DNA from: Coniferiporia sulphurascens
Taxonomy: Eukaryota > Basidiomycota > Agaricomycetes > Hymenochaetales > Hymenochaetaceae
Length of the DNA: 64,000 nt
NCBI GenBank assembly: GCA_002794785.1
Contig: NBBA01000012.1
Location: 1,054,001 to 1,118,000 of the forward strand
Direction: 5' to 3'
Below, piece by piece: positions 1-12,358 of this stretch. The notes under the pieces are model-generated. The model was not told the DNA's origin and made no database searches. It was given only the letters and a program-made list of their open reading frames with translations. The first letter of the stretch is position 1; every line of letters begins with the position of its first letter. A program made the position numbers and the translations under genes.

Positions 1-1665
1 AAACGATCATTAGGTCTAAACTTTGACGAACAAAATACAGTCGCTTATCTTACAGAATTTAATCAATTCAATACGGAATTAATAGGCGATCCGAATTCAT
101 ATCAACAAGCGATCAATAGAATTGACGCAAATCAGTGGATCACGGCAATGAAAGAAGAAATAAAAACGTTAATCGAAAGATTTACATGGAAAATCATTGA
201 TCCACCAAAAGAAGCAAACATAATCGGAACAAGATTTGTTTACAAAACAAAAAGATTAGCAAACGGAGAAATCGAACGTTACAAAGCAAGATTAGTAGTT
301 CAAGGATTTGCCCAGAAAGAAGGCATAGACTACTACTCAAACGACACATTCGCTCCAGTAGCACGATTAGCTACAGTAAGAACAATATTAAGTTGGAGCG
401 CAACAAACAATTACGAAATTCACCAAATCGATATAAAATCAGCTTACCTATACGGCGAATTAGAAAAAGACGAAAACATATACATAAAACCACCACCAGG
501 AAATCTAATTAAAATAAAACCTGGACAAGTTTTAAAACTAAACAAAGCCTTATACGGATTAAAACAAGCAGGCAGACGATGGTATAAAAAATTATCAGAA
601 ATATTAATCGGAATTGGACTAACAAGAGCAGTCCAAGATAACGCAGTATTCCTAAGAAAAGATAAAGAAAAAACCATTCTAATACTTTTCATACATGTTG
701 ACGACATAACGATATGTGGCTTAAATCTAAAAATAATAAAAGCCTTTAAAGAAGAAATTGGAAAACATGTAAAATTCACTGACGGAAACGATATACATTG
801 GTTACTCGGCATTGAAATTGAAAGAAACCGAGATGAAAGAATCATAAAATTAAGACAAAAACATTATATTGATAATATAATAGAAAAATATAAATTAAAA
901 GACGCTGCAACAGTACGAACACCAATGACACCAGGTCAAGTGTTAAAATCACTCGAAAATCCAACTAATGAAGAATTAAACTTCATGAACCAAATACCAT
1001 ATATGAACATGGTTGGAGCGTTACGATATGCAGCAGATTGTACGAGACCTGACATATCATTCGCAACAGGTCAATTTGCTAGGCATTTAAATAAACCTAG
1101 TATTGAACATTACAATGCAGTAAAACACTGTTTTAAATATTTAAAAGGAACGAACGATTATTGGTTAATACTCGGTGGAAAAGAACCAATCGAGTTAATC
1201 GGATACACCGACGCTGACGGAATGACACAAGAAGGCCATAAAGCAATATCAGGATACATATTCCAAATAGGAAATGCAACGACATCATGGTCAAGTAAAA
1301 AACAAGAATTAGTGTCATTATCAGTATGCGAAGCAGAATTACAAGCTTTAACTCATGGAGTAAAAGAAGCTATATGGCTACGAAGACTGGTTGAAGAGGT
1401 ACTGCAGACCTTGGATACACCTACGAAGATATTATGTGATAATCAAGCAGCCATAACAATAGTAAATTCAACAGAACAAAAATATACACAACGAACAAAA
1501 CACATTGATATACGAAAAGACTTCTTACGAGATTATATTGAAAATGAAACCATATCAGTTTCATATATTCCAACTGGACAGCAAAAGGCTGATATTATGA
1601 CGAAAGCGCTAACGATAGAATTAATCAAACGTTTTACAAGTCTACTCCGCCTAGTAAAAGTTTGA
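1..1665 (+). mobile_element. Ty1/copia retrotransposon polyprotein, C-terminal part (reverse transcriptase and RNase H), cut by the window edge
   Basis: The reading frame is open from base 1 to the stop at 1663-1665, so only the 5' part of the element lies outside the window. Copia-type reverse transcriptase signs follow in order: the QIDIKSAYLYGE block (around 427-462), the catalytic FIHVDD box (around 690-707), and ALYGLKQAGRRW (around 547-582). The RNase H domain has the TDADG box (around 1207-1221), then CEAELQAL and the terminal ADIMTKAL. This enzyme copies element RNA into DNA in virus-like particles. The frame has no internal stop, so the C-terminal half could be functional. The DNA is A-rich and lacks introns, unlike nearby host genes, as expected for a mobile element. 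The gag, protease and integrase parts are not visible. Confidence 0.95.
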
Positions 1666-1673
1666 AGGGGAGT

Positions 1674-1920
1674 ATTAAATAAATATAATGAACGATATAA
1701 ATATAGTACGTGGTCATATGAACAACCACCTTACTAAGTGAACGATAACGCAACGATAACGCCATACAATAGGAGCTAGTTAGTTATAGTAGTACTAGCC
1801 CACGGAACGTGTATATAAGGGGAGCTGGTCTCGCCCTAGAAATATCATCGGTTTACGCTGATAACCCACCTTGCCTGAACTTCACCACTGCACCTCATCG
1901 TCTACCACAACGTGCGTAGA
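1674..1920 (+). mobile_element. 3' LTR of the copia element (right end approximate)
   Basis: Directly after the polyprotein stop lies a purine run (aaggggag, 1666-1673), the usual polypurine tract at the inner edge of a 3' LTR. A TATA-like gtatataagg sits near 1809. The left boundary is therefore fairly firm. The right boundary is uncertain (about 1909-1925), because the 5' LTR and the target duplication are outside the window. Sequence matching exon 4 of a lectin gene starts again by about 1925. Confidence 0.6.
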
Positions 1921-1924
1921 TTTT

Positions 1925-2535
1925 AAGAGTATCATTTCCAGGAAGAAAGGACGGGACCATTCTGTATGATGCAGTTTAAATGTCAGATGCAGTATCAATA
2001 CTATCAAATATCGAGAAACAAGCTACTACATACTTGTAAATGTTCGGAGCGATATTGATAAGCTTCCATGCCATGGGGGAACCGCCTTGAACGAGTGTGT
2101 TGGTCTAAAAGTACCTCGTTGAAGTCACACGGTCTGATAGGGTTTAAACAAATGGCTTACAGCCGGATCGGCCCGAACATAGCCACCGCGACCACCGAAG
2201 TCAGGTTCTTTCTTCACCGTAGAAACGGACTGGAGGGTGAAGATGACTTCTCCGTTACTGGATGGGTAGGTGAGGTAAGTCCACTGAGGAGCAGTCAGAA
2301 TATTTTCGAGAGTGTGAGGGGGTCCGAGTCCAAGGTCCGGTATGTCAAATCTTACAAGTTGGTTATCCGATGACGGGATATTTGGGTAATAGCCAAGTAT
2401 GGGATTACCATCCGCTGTTGAGGACCTCGCGTTGTCTATATAGTGCAAATATGCAAGGTTTTGGATAATGTAGTTGTTGCCACTAACTGGGGAGACGGCG
2501 TTCGGGACGTCTGGGATGAGAGAAAGAGCGACCAT
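1925..2535 (-). pseudogene. Ricin-B-like (beta-trefoil) lectin copy A, 3' end cut by the copia insertion
   Basis: Read on the minus strand, exon 1 starts with MVALSLIPDVPN at about 2534 and holds DGNPILGYYPN, ending NQL before gtaaga. Exon 2 starts WTYLTYPSSNGE after ctcag, so splicing recreates a Q-L-W motif. Exon 3 carries the family block TNTLVQGGSPMAWKL and ends at aa|gtatgt. Exon 4 begins RMVP-like coding (about 1965) and keeps the family LPGNDTL segment, then runs into the retrotransposon LTR. The fifth exon, which carries the last QxW motif in the sister copies, is missing from the window. The family fold is inferred from three Q-x-W repeats in the intact sisters. Such proteins usually bind sugars. 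This copy is probably inactive. Confidence 0.7.
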
Positions 2536-2539
2536 TGTT

Positions 2540-3290
2540 GCGAGTGATGCTATGACTCGGGCTCGGAGTACTACCTGGAAGTGTCTGTAGCTGTGGGTGT
2601 CTCGTAGAAATGGAACCCTTTTATACGCGCAAAAGATGCTATATTTAGTATTTTGGAGAGCAGCACGGTACAATCAGATCAGACTGAGGCAAGTGATAGT
2701 TCCGAAAATGCTGGACTGAAAGGATGGAATTATAGCATGGAGAAACGCCGGGTGTCAACGTTGTGGAGCAAAGTCGGCCTGCGCGGCAGCGAGAACCTGC
2801 CGATATTCGTTATCACTTGGAAGCTATCAACTGAAATTTGAAACTGCGGATCATAAGATGTGGCGAGCATTTACTGGACCATTATAATTAGGCTGGACAC
2901 GAAGTAAGCAAAATATAGTTCAGGCCAGGCGCTTAACGCACTGCCAGTGGGCGCCACAAGTGGTGTGCTATGTTCTCTAGATCACCCCAGACGCAGTGGA
3001 TCCGGAGAGACGTCAGTGACAAACAATTGCCAAATACCACTCAATTCCTCCGGTTGCAATGAACGTAAAGCATGCTCGGAACGAGACCGACTTGTTTTTC
3101 ACGGAGTCGCAATCATTAATCCTGTTCGGGCGGGATGTATATATTGTTTCAAAGTACTGATGGGTACTAGTCATCCGGACCGAATGTTTATTCCCTAACA
3201 AACACTTAGCCGAAGGAGCTAGGGCTGTATGTATACATATCTTTTGTTATTCTTACTAATTAGTCTAGATCACTCTTCCACGCATCAGCC
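2540..3290. other. Spacer between lectin copies A and B, no gene seen
   Basis: Only short frames without family motifs or believable splice chains are present. The part next to 2540 is probably the promoter of copy A. Confidence 0.5.
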
Positions 3291-3960
3291 AAAAACTCCA
3301 GCTGGTTGCAGCAGGACGATGTAATGATCTGATAGTTAAAATACGATAGCTGTATATATGTTCAGATACTGCAAGAGCGGGGACTTGCCTTATTGACGTC
3401 TGATGCAGTCATCGAACCATTTTCCGGAGATGATGTCGTTAAATATGATCAACCTGCGTACGGTTTAAGTGCGTGTGTGAGCACCGTGGCACGTCAATGG
3501 GCACCCCCTTAACGGGCTTGTTGTCATAGTGGTGGACATATTATCAGCATCCGTCTAATGTTGTAGAAGAGAAAACAATAATGATTTACAGCAGAGTCAA
3601 CGCGAACGTAGCCTCCACGACCATCAAATGCAGTTTCACTATTTGTCGTAGAGACTGACTGGAGCGTAAAAACGTTTCATTGTTTCTAGAGGGTAGGTGA
3701 GGTAGGTCAACTAAGGAATATGCGGATCAGAGTATCTTCGACATTGAACAAGGAGATTCTAAGAGGGGGGGAGCAAGGCCTTCAAGCTGATTGTCTGTCG
3801 CCGGATTATCTTGTTCCATCCGAGGATAGGATTTCCGTCTGCAGTCCCAGAACCCGATTTATCGAGAAAGTGTCCATATCCGATGTTCTGAATATTATGG
3901 TTGCCGCCGCTAACAGGGGCTACGGCGTTCGAGGGTGCAGAAATGAGAAGGGGGCGCTGG
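3290..3960 (-). pseudogene. Ricin-B-like lectin copy B, decayed
   Basis: On the minus strand the exon 1 signature (SNAVAPVSG, then ADGNPILGW) is readable at about 3940-3790 but leaves frame before the expected NQL. Exon 2 (about 3715-3610) keeps LTYLTYP and, in a different frame, a GRGGYVR block, so at least one base has been lost between them. Traces of exon 3 (about 3470-3515), exon 4 (about 3395-3440) and exon 5 (about 3305-3330) follow in the right order but with further frame breaks and lost residues. Gene order, spacing and strand match the intact copies C, D and E. It is an old, inactive tandem duplicate. Confidence 0.75.
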
Positions 3961-5329
3961 GCAGGTCAACGAGTACTCAAGAGTCAAGAGGGTGTATAGA
4001 CCTGAAGATTTCTCGTAGATGCAGTTCCCTTCATATAGGCCCAAAGGCCACTTCCATTAATTGGTTAGACAGTATGGTCCCACCAGGATGAAGAAACGGA
4101 AAAAAACTGAAGTAAGAGATACTTTCGGAATTACTGGAGTAGAGGGATAGAAGATGGATGGTGAACGCTACGTGGCGACCCAGGGAAACGAAGCCCGAGT
4201 GCTCCAGAACACCAACGGAGCTTGCAAGCGGTATCTGGATTCTGGTCCGTCTTATTAGCCAATCGACTGGGATTCCGAGACATGTCAGGCGCTGTTCCAG
4301 TGCGCTTATGTTTGTTTACAAAATAAACAAAGCATGGATCGGAGAGATGCTCGACTTCTTGGGCGTTGCCAGCAGTGGTTTCGGTTCTCATAGCGAGCCA
4401 AATCCGTCGAAGACAGTCAACTCAGTTGGAGCCGCTAGTAGCTTCGAAAATTTGTCCAAACCCTGCCCCGAGGTTGTTCGGTGTAAGCGGAATTAGGGCT
4501 CCTTCATGACGGCTTCCGAGTCTGCGCCTGCTGAAACTGCGCATCCTCAAGGACCTTCATGAAGACACGCGATTAAGATGCAAGATTCAAGTCAGCCGTG
4601 TAAATATCTGTCACGGCACGTGCGTTTTATGACAAACGAATTGTGACGAACGGTTATAGTGACGCCGCCGGCAGCTTCACCTCTTGTACAGTAGTTACAA
4701 CTGACTCGTTGTCTTAACTGAATATGTTGAAGTATGTGGGAAGCCCACATAGAGTGGAGAGGCGAAGCTATGTTACATCAGCTTAATCCTAGTTGAGCCA
4801 GGTAGTAGGTGCACGTTCTCACGGGGGGGCCGCACAGCATCAAGCTACCGCTGACTAAGCTAGCTTTTTGAGAGCCCCTAACCGGATAACTGGAGGGCTT
4901 CGCCCCCCAATAAGTCACCTCAACTTGCTCGCTGGGCCCATTCGACTGCTGAAGCACGGAGTTACCGTCTGCACATGCTACCTTGTATAAGCGTCTTCCC
5001 CCCTATTCTATATACCTGTACGCCAATCAAAATCCGTCGCTCTGTTGGTGGTCTTGACTCTTGGGCCAAGTCAGAAATACAAGCGGATTAGTGCAGCACT
5101 TGACCGGCATCTTCATTCAAAAGCGAGAATTTTTTACACGCCCCCGTTTAATGGTTAGGCGTCGGGGAAAGACTATACTTAGTGTACACAGAAAACGTTG
5201 CAGAACACATCGAACGGACCTCCTTCTCCCAACAAAGTGCCAGCGTATGTAAGCCCATTCAACATACGTCGAGCATAGCAATGTCTTTTGGCACGCGGCA
5301 GCAGTGCAGTGTCCCATCGGCACGTGGAC
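3961..5329. other. Intergenic stretch, no gene recognised
   Basis: Frames of up to about 110 codons occur on both strands, but none carries a family motif or joins across believable splice sites. The stretch separates decayed lectin copy B from the first DUF202 gene. Confidence 0.45.
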
Positions 5330-6241
5330 TCAGATATTGGTTACGCCGGCTAGTATACCAAAGACAACAGAGACAATAATGGCGGGGGCCGCGGAAATGA
5401 ACATGACAGCATGACGTGCGGGCGGGAATTTGCCCATGATGAGCGCAGCTTGAACGCGGAAATAACGTGTACTACCTGTGTTCAGCGAAAAAAACAATGA
5501 GATGGATGGGTTGTGGCGTTGTCTTCCCAACAACGTTTATGGAAGTGAGCGCACCAATAAACAGGACCAAAATCCCCATTATGACCACGACAGCCCCCAG
5601 AGGTCGTGCAAATTGTTGAATATTTACACCCGCTCGGTCAGGCGTAGATGACGGCGAGATAGAGAAGAGTTCCACAAGGGCTGCAAAGTGGGGTATATTG
5701 AATGGTTAATGATGTCGTTTAAAAGGGCAGCCATGATCGACATACCGACTCCACATGAAGCCACAGCCAGACTGGTACGTACGTACGCGAGGAACGTCCG
5801 CTCTGAGGCCAGGTGGTCTCGAGCGACACTACCAGAGTTCTCGAGCCTGAGACTAGGATTATAACGCTTTCCCCACACTGGTTTATCCTTCTTCGCTCGT
5901 CTGTCCTTTTGCTCAGTCTGCCCCTCCAGTTCATCGATGCCATGGTCCGTATCTCGAATACTTGTTGCTGACCCGCTTATTGATGGTTCGCTGGTTCGGC
6001 TCGCTGAGTTCCTGCTGTACGAAGAAAGCGTAGGCCGGCTAGTCGAGCCATATGTCGCATGCTCTGCACCACCTAGTCGGATACGCGAGGGCCCAGACGA
6101 GTCTTGCGAACCCAAGTGTAAGTCCTCTAGGCATGCCGGGTCCATGACGGAGGAGGTCGCAGTAAGAGACACGGGCACATGGCCGCGAGCAGGCGTGGTG
6201 GATCGAAGGGAATGGAAAGCGGCGCTTTGTGCATCCGTCAT
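5330..6241 (-). CDS. DUF202-domain membrane protein, paralog 1
   Basis: Three exons (6241-5746, 5680-5555, 5475-5330) joined at GT...AG introns of 65 and 79 bases give about 255 residues. The first ~145 residues are a low-complexity Ser/Thr/acidic cytosolic region. Next comes the DUF202 signature SVARDHLASERTFLAYVRTS and the start of a first membrane helix (AVASCGV, completed across the splice). Two further hydrophobic helices follow: LGAVVVIMGILVLFIG, and a C-terminal segment with AAPAIIVSVVFGILAGV. This three-helix module is shared with the Vtc1 subunit of the polyphosphate polymerase complex, but no SPX or VTC catalytic domain is present, so the function is unknown. The start at MTDAQ is chosen; MDPACLE, 33 residues into the longer frame, is an alternative because it aligns with the start of paralog 2 at 9083. 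Confidence 0.85.
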
Positions 6242-6301
6242 TGAATTGGAAGAACGCGCCTGCTTCCTCACTCGGATGTAAGACAAAAATCCGGCACGCA
6301 A

Positions 6302-8275
6302 AGTTGGAAGTGTCGTCTTTAGCAGAAGTGGACGGTTGGTCTTGGCCAGCTAGAAGCTCAATGGCTGCTCAAACAGCGAAGAAAACTTATCTAAGTCTGC
6401 TATCCCAATAGAAATTCGGACGCAAACTGTCGCACAGGAACGGACGAATTGCAAGTGTCGCTTACTTATTACGTCCGAAAAGCTTCGCGCACGGGTTCCC
6501 GGAGACGCTGCGAAGGCAGAATCTTCTCCAGTTGCTCCTAATGACCCGGTGTAGCGCTTCCGACAATAAGGATCCGTATGCGCGAACGAGCGAGACTGCT
6601 ACATTTACTCAGTAGCCTCGTTTAATGCTTTGATGTTTGGAGGGGCATTGAGACAAAAATCAGGCGAACGATTCCTTCTCTACCCAATTCCGATCGCACG
6701 CTTTAGGTAACATTCACTTTTGCATTTTACCATTACGTGTTATGCTTTAGCTCTTTTAGGCTTTATCCTACGTTATGTAATGAGGTTAACCCTTTAGTGT
6801 CCCGAAAATTCGGCGGATGAGCTCCGAGTAATACTCACCGTCCCGAGTCCCGACGGACCACCAACTCCATCATTTTTCCGGGCATTTTATATTCATTTCA
6901 GACACCGTTGAGAAGATCTACCGCCAAAATTGAGAGTCTGGAGAAACTGGCAGACATCATGCTGTTGCTTCAACTTACACCCTGGTCTTTTTTCGCCTGA
7001 AGTACAGTATATACAAGATTTGAACAATGCTAAATCTATTACCAGTTCCTGAACGATTGCGTGTTTATAAGTCTCCTACAGACTTAAATAACACGAAGGC
7101 GCCAAGAGAAGCACCGGGTCAAGCTTCCAGCACAGAAACTGTCACAAATCTCACCGGACGGCCGCCGGTGATTCACGTCTCCCATCAACTGCGAGTTCAT
7201 CGCTCAGGCTTGATATGAGCCGATGGTAAATCGATCTCGTAACATGGGACTTGTCGTATTGCGCGGCAATAACACTAACTCCTGCTATTCCTGGCCTAAA
7301 TCGAAACTAGAACTTGAAGCTCTGTTAAACCTTTTTGGACTATCCATGCACGTCTAGTTCGTTTGGGGGATCCTTTCCAGTCTATCTTGCTCACAATGGA
7401 TTCGGTCTCGTTTAGTATGTACGACATGCCTGCAAATTCTGTAAGATAAACATACTCGTAAAGTTCTTCCGCCGTTCGGTTCCCCACTTAATTACAATTA
7501 TCGTGTCGCTAACCGGATCAATGTGGTGCAGTGATTAATCTGATGTCACCGGATTATTCGCAGTTGTGGGACGCATAAGCGTCCATTTTGATTTCTGAGC
7601 TATAGTAAGCTTCTTCAGTTCGTATATAATATTTGTGGTAAATGTCTAGATGTATTGTTGTGCAATAAATAAATAGCCCGAAGCTGAGATAGCCACCAAT
7701 AATAAAATGGAGGACGGTGGAGAATGACTCAGCATAGGGATGTGCTTTGACCAAAAGTTAATACTAGTAGTGGCCAGAGAACGCACAGAAATTTCAAATA
7801 GTATTCCAAATGCTGATCCTGATCAGTTTGCTTGAATTCTAGTAGGAAAGAATTATGGCGGGCTCGGGCCCTGTGGTAACCGTCGCTTTGCGCCGTCAAT
7901 ACATGGGGCTCGGTCGTTCGAACATGGAAAATGGACTCGGAATGCCGCAACGGGAACCGCGGGTTTACCCTCTGTAAGATACATGCTTTCAAGGTACACA
8001 CTCATACTCACCCACAACTTTAACCTCAAGATACTCTTGCATGATTATGCCTTGAAAGTCGCACATTTGACAAAGACCTTAAGCTTGCCAGGAATCGAAT
8101 GTTGATCGGCGACGATTCTCACGGCACCTGTAGAAAGTAAATTTAAGCAAGGAAAATCTCTATTCTATTCAAAAGCTTTATGTAACTCGGTTTGACTAGC
8201 AATGTCGAGTCCTCTAGTTCTACTCTGATTTGCACAGGCACATGTAGACCGTAAAGCAACAACACTAAGAAAAGC
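6302..8275. other. Spacer between the two DUF202 paralogs, no gene recognised
   Basis: About 2 kb with only short frames (largest about 90 codons near 7729-8001, minus strand) and no recognisable domain or splice chain. It may hold promoter and terminator sequence of the two flanking genes. Confidence 0.45.
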
Positions 8276-9083
8276 TTATCCGGTCACCCCAACCAGTATA
8301 CCAAAGACGGCAGAGATGATAACAACAAGTATCGCAGAGATAAGCATAATGGCATGTCGTGCAGGCGGGAACTTCCCCACGATGAGCGCCGCTTGGACAC
8401 GGAAATACCGGGTACTGCCTGTTTCCAGCCAATTACGTGTTATCCCATTTTTAGTTGCAACAAAGAATTGAACTCACCAATAAACAACACCAGGATTCCT
8501 ATGATGACCACAATAGCTCCGAGAGGTCTGGCAAATTGCTGTAGGTTTATTTTTGCCCGTGCCGATACTCCAGGGAGCGAAGAAGGAATAGTAAAAAGCT
8601 CTACAATAGCTATGTAACAGCGAACGAGGCCCGGGCCATTCTATCAGCAGCATTTTGCGAAAGGAAAACTCAACACTCACCGACTCCACACGAAGCTATG
8701 GCCAGGCTAGTTCGCACATACGCAAGGAACGTCCGCTCGGATGCCAGATGGTCCCGAGCCACGCTACCTGAGTTTTCGAGCTTGAGATAAGGAGAGTAGT
8801 ATTTGGCCATTGACAGCCCTTCAGCCTTTGTCCTCCCGTCTTTTCGCTTATCTCGTCCCTCCAGCTCATCAATGTCAGGCCCTTCCCATCTGTTACCCAC
8901 TACCGTAACGTCTATCGGTAGCTCGCTCACTTGACTCGACGAGCTTGCGCTGTTCAGTGATGACTTCCATTCATCCCGTACCGCTCCATAGGACGCATGC
9001 TCCACGTCGTTCAGCCGTGCGCACGAAGGTCCTGGAGAGGCTTGTGAGCCGGAACACGACTTCCCCGAGTAAGCTGGACTCAT
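8276..9083 (-). CDS. DUF202-domain membrane protein, paralog 2
   Basis: Exons 9083-8681, 8609-8478 and 8418-8276 join to about 225 residues. Both introns lie at exactly the positions used in the paralog at 5330-6241, splitting the codon after CGV and the codon after VLFIG. The same SVARDHLASERTFLAYVRTS block is present, followed by three membrane helices and a short C-terminal tail ending LVGVTG. The N-terminal disordered region is shorter and only loosely similar (PSCARLNDVEHASYG against PSRIRLGGAEHATYG). The conserved membrane part and drifting N-terminus suggest duplication with relaxed constraint on the tail. Both genes lie on the same strand, about 2 kb apart. Substrate or partner unknown. 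Confidence 0.85.
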
Positions 9084-9786
9084 GGTGATGGACGTTGCAG
9101 TCTACAGTGTGTGCGCCGCGCAAGGCCCGTATCCGCGGGACAGTACGATTGGGGGCATTGTGAGGACGAATAAGAAGTTCAAGAAGCAGAAAGCGGCGAC
9201 TTGAATACGTCACATCCTGAATCGGCAAAGAACGTGTGAGCCATCCCATTTGAGCTTCCAAACTACCGACAGGAAGTTTAGGCACGAGGACCAGTAGAAC
9301 GGCCTATCGGCAAGCGGAATAGCTTTAACGAGGGCAAAGCATGTTTTCAGCTTTAAATTGAGAGCGCGGAATTTGGGTCCGGAGACCGGACTGAGAAAAA
9401 AAGGCGTTGATCGCCAATCACCAACATTGATCGACGCTGACCAACAGCCGGCTCAAAACTGTTATTTTACGCTAATTGACATAGATGCCGGTATATGTGC
9501 CGAATGCGGAAAAGCGTACGTACGAGATGACGGAAGTCGGAAATACAGCGTACATGGAGTTGTACAAAAGGTCGCTCGGGGTTATAAGGTAAAAATAACA
9601 AGAGAAGATCGTAAACCATAAAATCATTTTTAGTCGTTAGAGGTCGTAATCATTACAGTCATGGCAATACTCGAACGGAACGGTGCAACCCGCGCGAGTT
9701 AGTAAAAATGGGTGAAGAGAAAACTTCATAAAACGACGAGGAGCTCATCTCCTATCAGATAGTCAGCGGCCTCCACCTGAAATAGT
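9084..9786. other. Spacer with an 87-codon plus-strand frame of doubtful status
   Basis: A frame at 9358-9621 (plus) contains ICAECGKAY, a single CxxC pair. It has no second pair, no recognised family and no intron structure. I do not count it as a gene. Sequence next to 9084 is the promoter side of DUF202 paralog 2. Confidence 0.4.
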
Positions 9787-12036
9787 TTAAAACACGTACC
9801 TATTGCCCGAGGTATTCCTACCGGTTGGTTTGGGACTGTCAGTGGTTACGGGAAGACCTGATACAGGCTCAGAACCACTCATATTGTCGGAAACGCGTTC
9901 GTGGTGAGAAGAAGGCAAATACTGGTGAGGACTTTGTACGGCGGCATTATACCCTCCATGAACGTCGATTTGTGCTTCCGCGAGCCTTTCGAAGGCGTTC
10001 ATGAGTGAAGGCGTTACAGGTAGTGCACCAGGAGACGGTGTAGTCATCGCTCTGATTGCGCGCGGCTTTTGAACCAGCTGCTCAGGCGCACTTGATGATG
10101 AGTTGGCGCGCTTAATAAATCCTGGCTTCCAGCCCGGAACATCGCGTGAGGAACTGGTAGTGCGTGCAGAGGTGGTAACGACATCCTCCTCGACATCCGA
10201 GTAATCTGGGGCAGCACTAATAGGTGTGTCTCTCCCGCCAGGTCCAAAGGATGCTTTCAAGGCCGCCAGACGTACCATCTCTTTCTGTATATTGAATGCG
10301 TCAAGAGTATCCGAGCCGTCCCGAGCGGAATCGGTGGATGGACGGATAGTTGTCCCAGAAAGCGACGTCGCGCTTGAGTTCATGTGCGCCATTGGGGAGG
10401 CCCGCACGACAACCTCTTTCGGTGGTGCACATAAAGGCGTCCTAAGCTTGTCTTCGTTGTTTAATGTGTCTTCATCCGAGTCTGAAGAAAGATCGTCTGC
10501 CGGACGAAATTCAACTGGTCTACGTCCCCTTCCTTCGGCAATACGCTGTTTATGCTGCTGTAGCCTCGCACTTTTTGCTTTCTGCAAATATATCGGACGA
10601 CGAGCGAGATCAAAAATGGTCCTTCCAGTTTCCGAGCCTCGTATGCCCTGGTCGGGCACCGGTTTAAAGACGGGACGTTTTGGATTCCTCCCTTTGTGCA
10701 AGAAGCCGAAACTTTTCTCCGGATGAGGAGGATCCCAGTCGTACGCTATAGGAGAGATGGCCATTTGTAGTTCCTCCTTGGATAAATGCGCAGTTAGTTT
10801 CTCGCTAAATACGATGTCGTCCGATGATTTCAACGACAATTCCGCATCGCTATGGGCGATAATGTCGTGAGACCTCTCCAAACCAGCAGAAGGGAGGTAC
10901 ACCGCTGTAAGGAAGCGCTCCCACCATGACGGTATAGGCCGAAATCTGCCTGCTCGGTTGTGTGCGTTCGGAAGAGTTGATGTGTACTCTGCAAGGCAAG
11001 CATCCCATTTCTATGATTTGTTAGCGATGTGCATTGGTCTACGAACAAACCACCATACCTCATCAGGGTCCTCCCCAATCAATTGGTACAGTGACCAGTC
11101 GCTAACTACGCCGCACACCCACAACGCACAAAATAAGGCGTCAAATCCCTTTTCCCCGGACATACCCCAGCCAGGTTCATCGGGAACCCATAACCTGTCC
11201 CAGGCATTTGCCCATGAATAAAATGCTAACGAACGAGTGAGAAGAGCAATGGTCATCGTCATGGAGAACGCTCCGGCGCAGGAAGTAGCCATACGTATGA
11301 TTGTATGGGAAAGGTTTGAAAGGGGAGGAATTAGAGAGGGAACCAGGACAGAGATAAAGATCAAAGATGTAAAGACCGCAGACAGGACAACCCGCGAAGC
11401 AAGGGACGGATGGGTGATAATGCAAAGCGCGAGAGATAGACTCACCCTAGGTCGGTCTGTTAAGTACGTGTGTTTTATAGACTTTAAGATTACTACTCAC
11501 CCCGCTGTAATGCCTGCAAAGACCAAAGCGGAGATTTTCCACCGTGCCCCCATGATCGTCGTTGGAATAACAGAAGCGATCCAGACAACAAGGAAAGTCG
11601 ACGGTGTAAGTGCAGACGCAGAACTCTTGTTCATTATGAGCAGAGAAATGAACGTGGCGATGTGTACTGTTTACGTTAAAGACATCACCGGATGAGTGTT
11701 TTGTGCATACTCACTCCCGAAAACATAACCGATTGCGATGCCGCCAAGGCCCCCACCCAAGCGAAAGCTCCAGGATTTCTGTTCAGCTGAATGGCTCTTT
11801 ATAAAAGAGCCGAGTAGTGGATGGGCAACATCCGAACGAGGTGCGAAAGTGCGAGTGCGATCGAGCGTCAAGAAAGTACCGGCGAAGGCGATGGGGTAGA
11901 TAACAGTAACAGCGGCACCGCATATGCCAGAAGGAACGGAGTAGAGCTCCCAACGAGAGAAGTCACTTCACAGAAAGTATGTAAGCGGTTCACTTGGTGC
12001 GTAGGAGACTTCGGCGAACTCACGTTGGACGGTCAT
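9787..12036 (-). CDS. TM7S3/TM198-like (DUF4203-type) polytopic membrane protein with long cytosolic tail
   Basis: Minus-strand exons join in frame. About 11,950-11,725 holds hydrophobic ICGAAVTVIYPIAFAGTF and the glycine-rich helix LGGGLGGIAIGYVFGS. About 11,685-11,500 holds two more helices. About 11,445-11,060 holds helices up to VWVCGVVSDWSLYQL-type sequence, ending GEDPDE|gtatgg. The last exon, from about 10,990 to the stop at 9787-9789, carries KWDACLAEY and then a long Ser/Pro-rich tail of about 370 residues. The multi-helix N-terminal part with Gly-rich helices is typical of fungal TM7S3/TM198 proteins, whose role is poorly known. The start is uncertain: the in-frame ATG at 12,036 needs a weak splice, and an extra 5' exon between 12,085 and 12,260 is possible. 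Confidence 0.6.
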
Positions 12037-12358
12037 GATAAACGAGATAGGGGCTTAGTAGGTAATAGAAAATCGTCAAAGTCGTTACACTTTCATAAGT
12101 TCATACAGCAGAGGACAATACGAGGAGTGCAGGAAGGGCACTCGGCGGGTCGCGTTTGACGATGCCGGTGTCGCTGGCGTCGACAATCTCGTCAAGGTCA
12201 AGGTCGCAGCCTCGCGAGATAGCAGAGTAGTACCAGCTGAGGCCCGAACAGGCCGATGACCCCACACTCGCTTAGATATAGTTCCGTATTTGGGTAGAAA
12301 GATCGTGGGAGCTGGGCTTATGCTATGCAGTACACGTCCATTTGCGACATATACAGAC

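Noticed and set aside
9358..9621. Plus frame with a CxxC pair (ICAECGKAY)
   Set aside because: One pair does not make a zinc site, there is no second pair, and no family is recognised.
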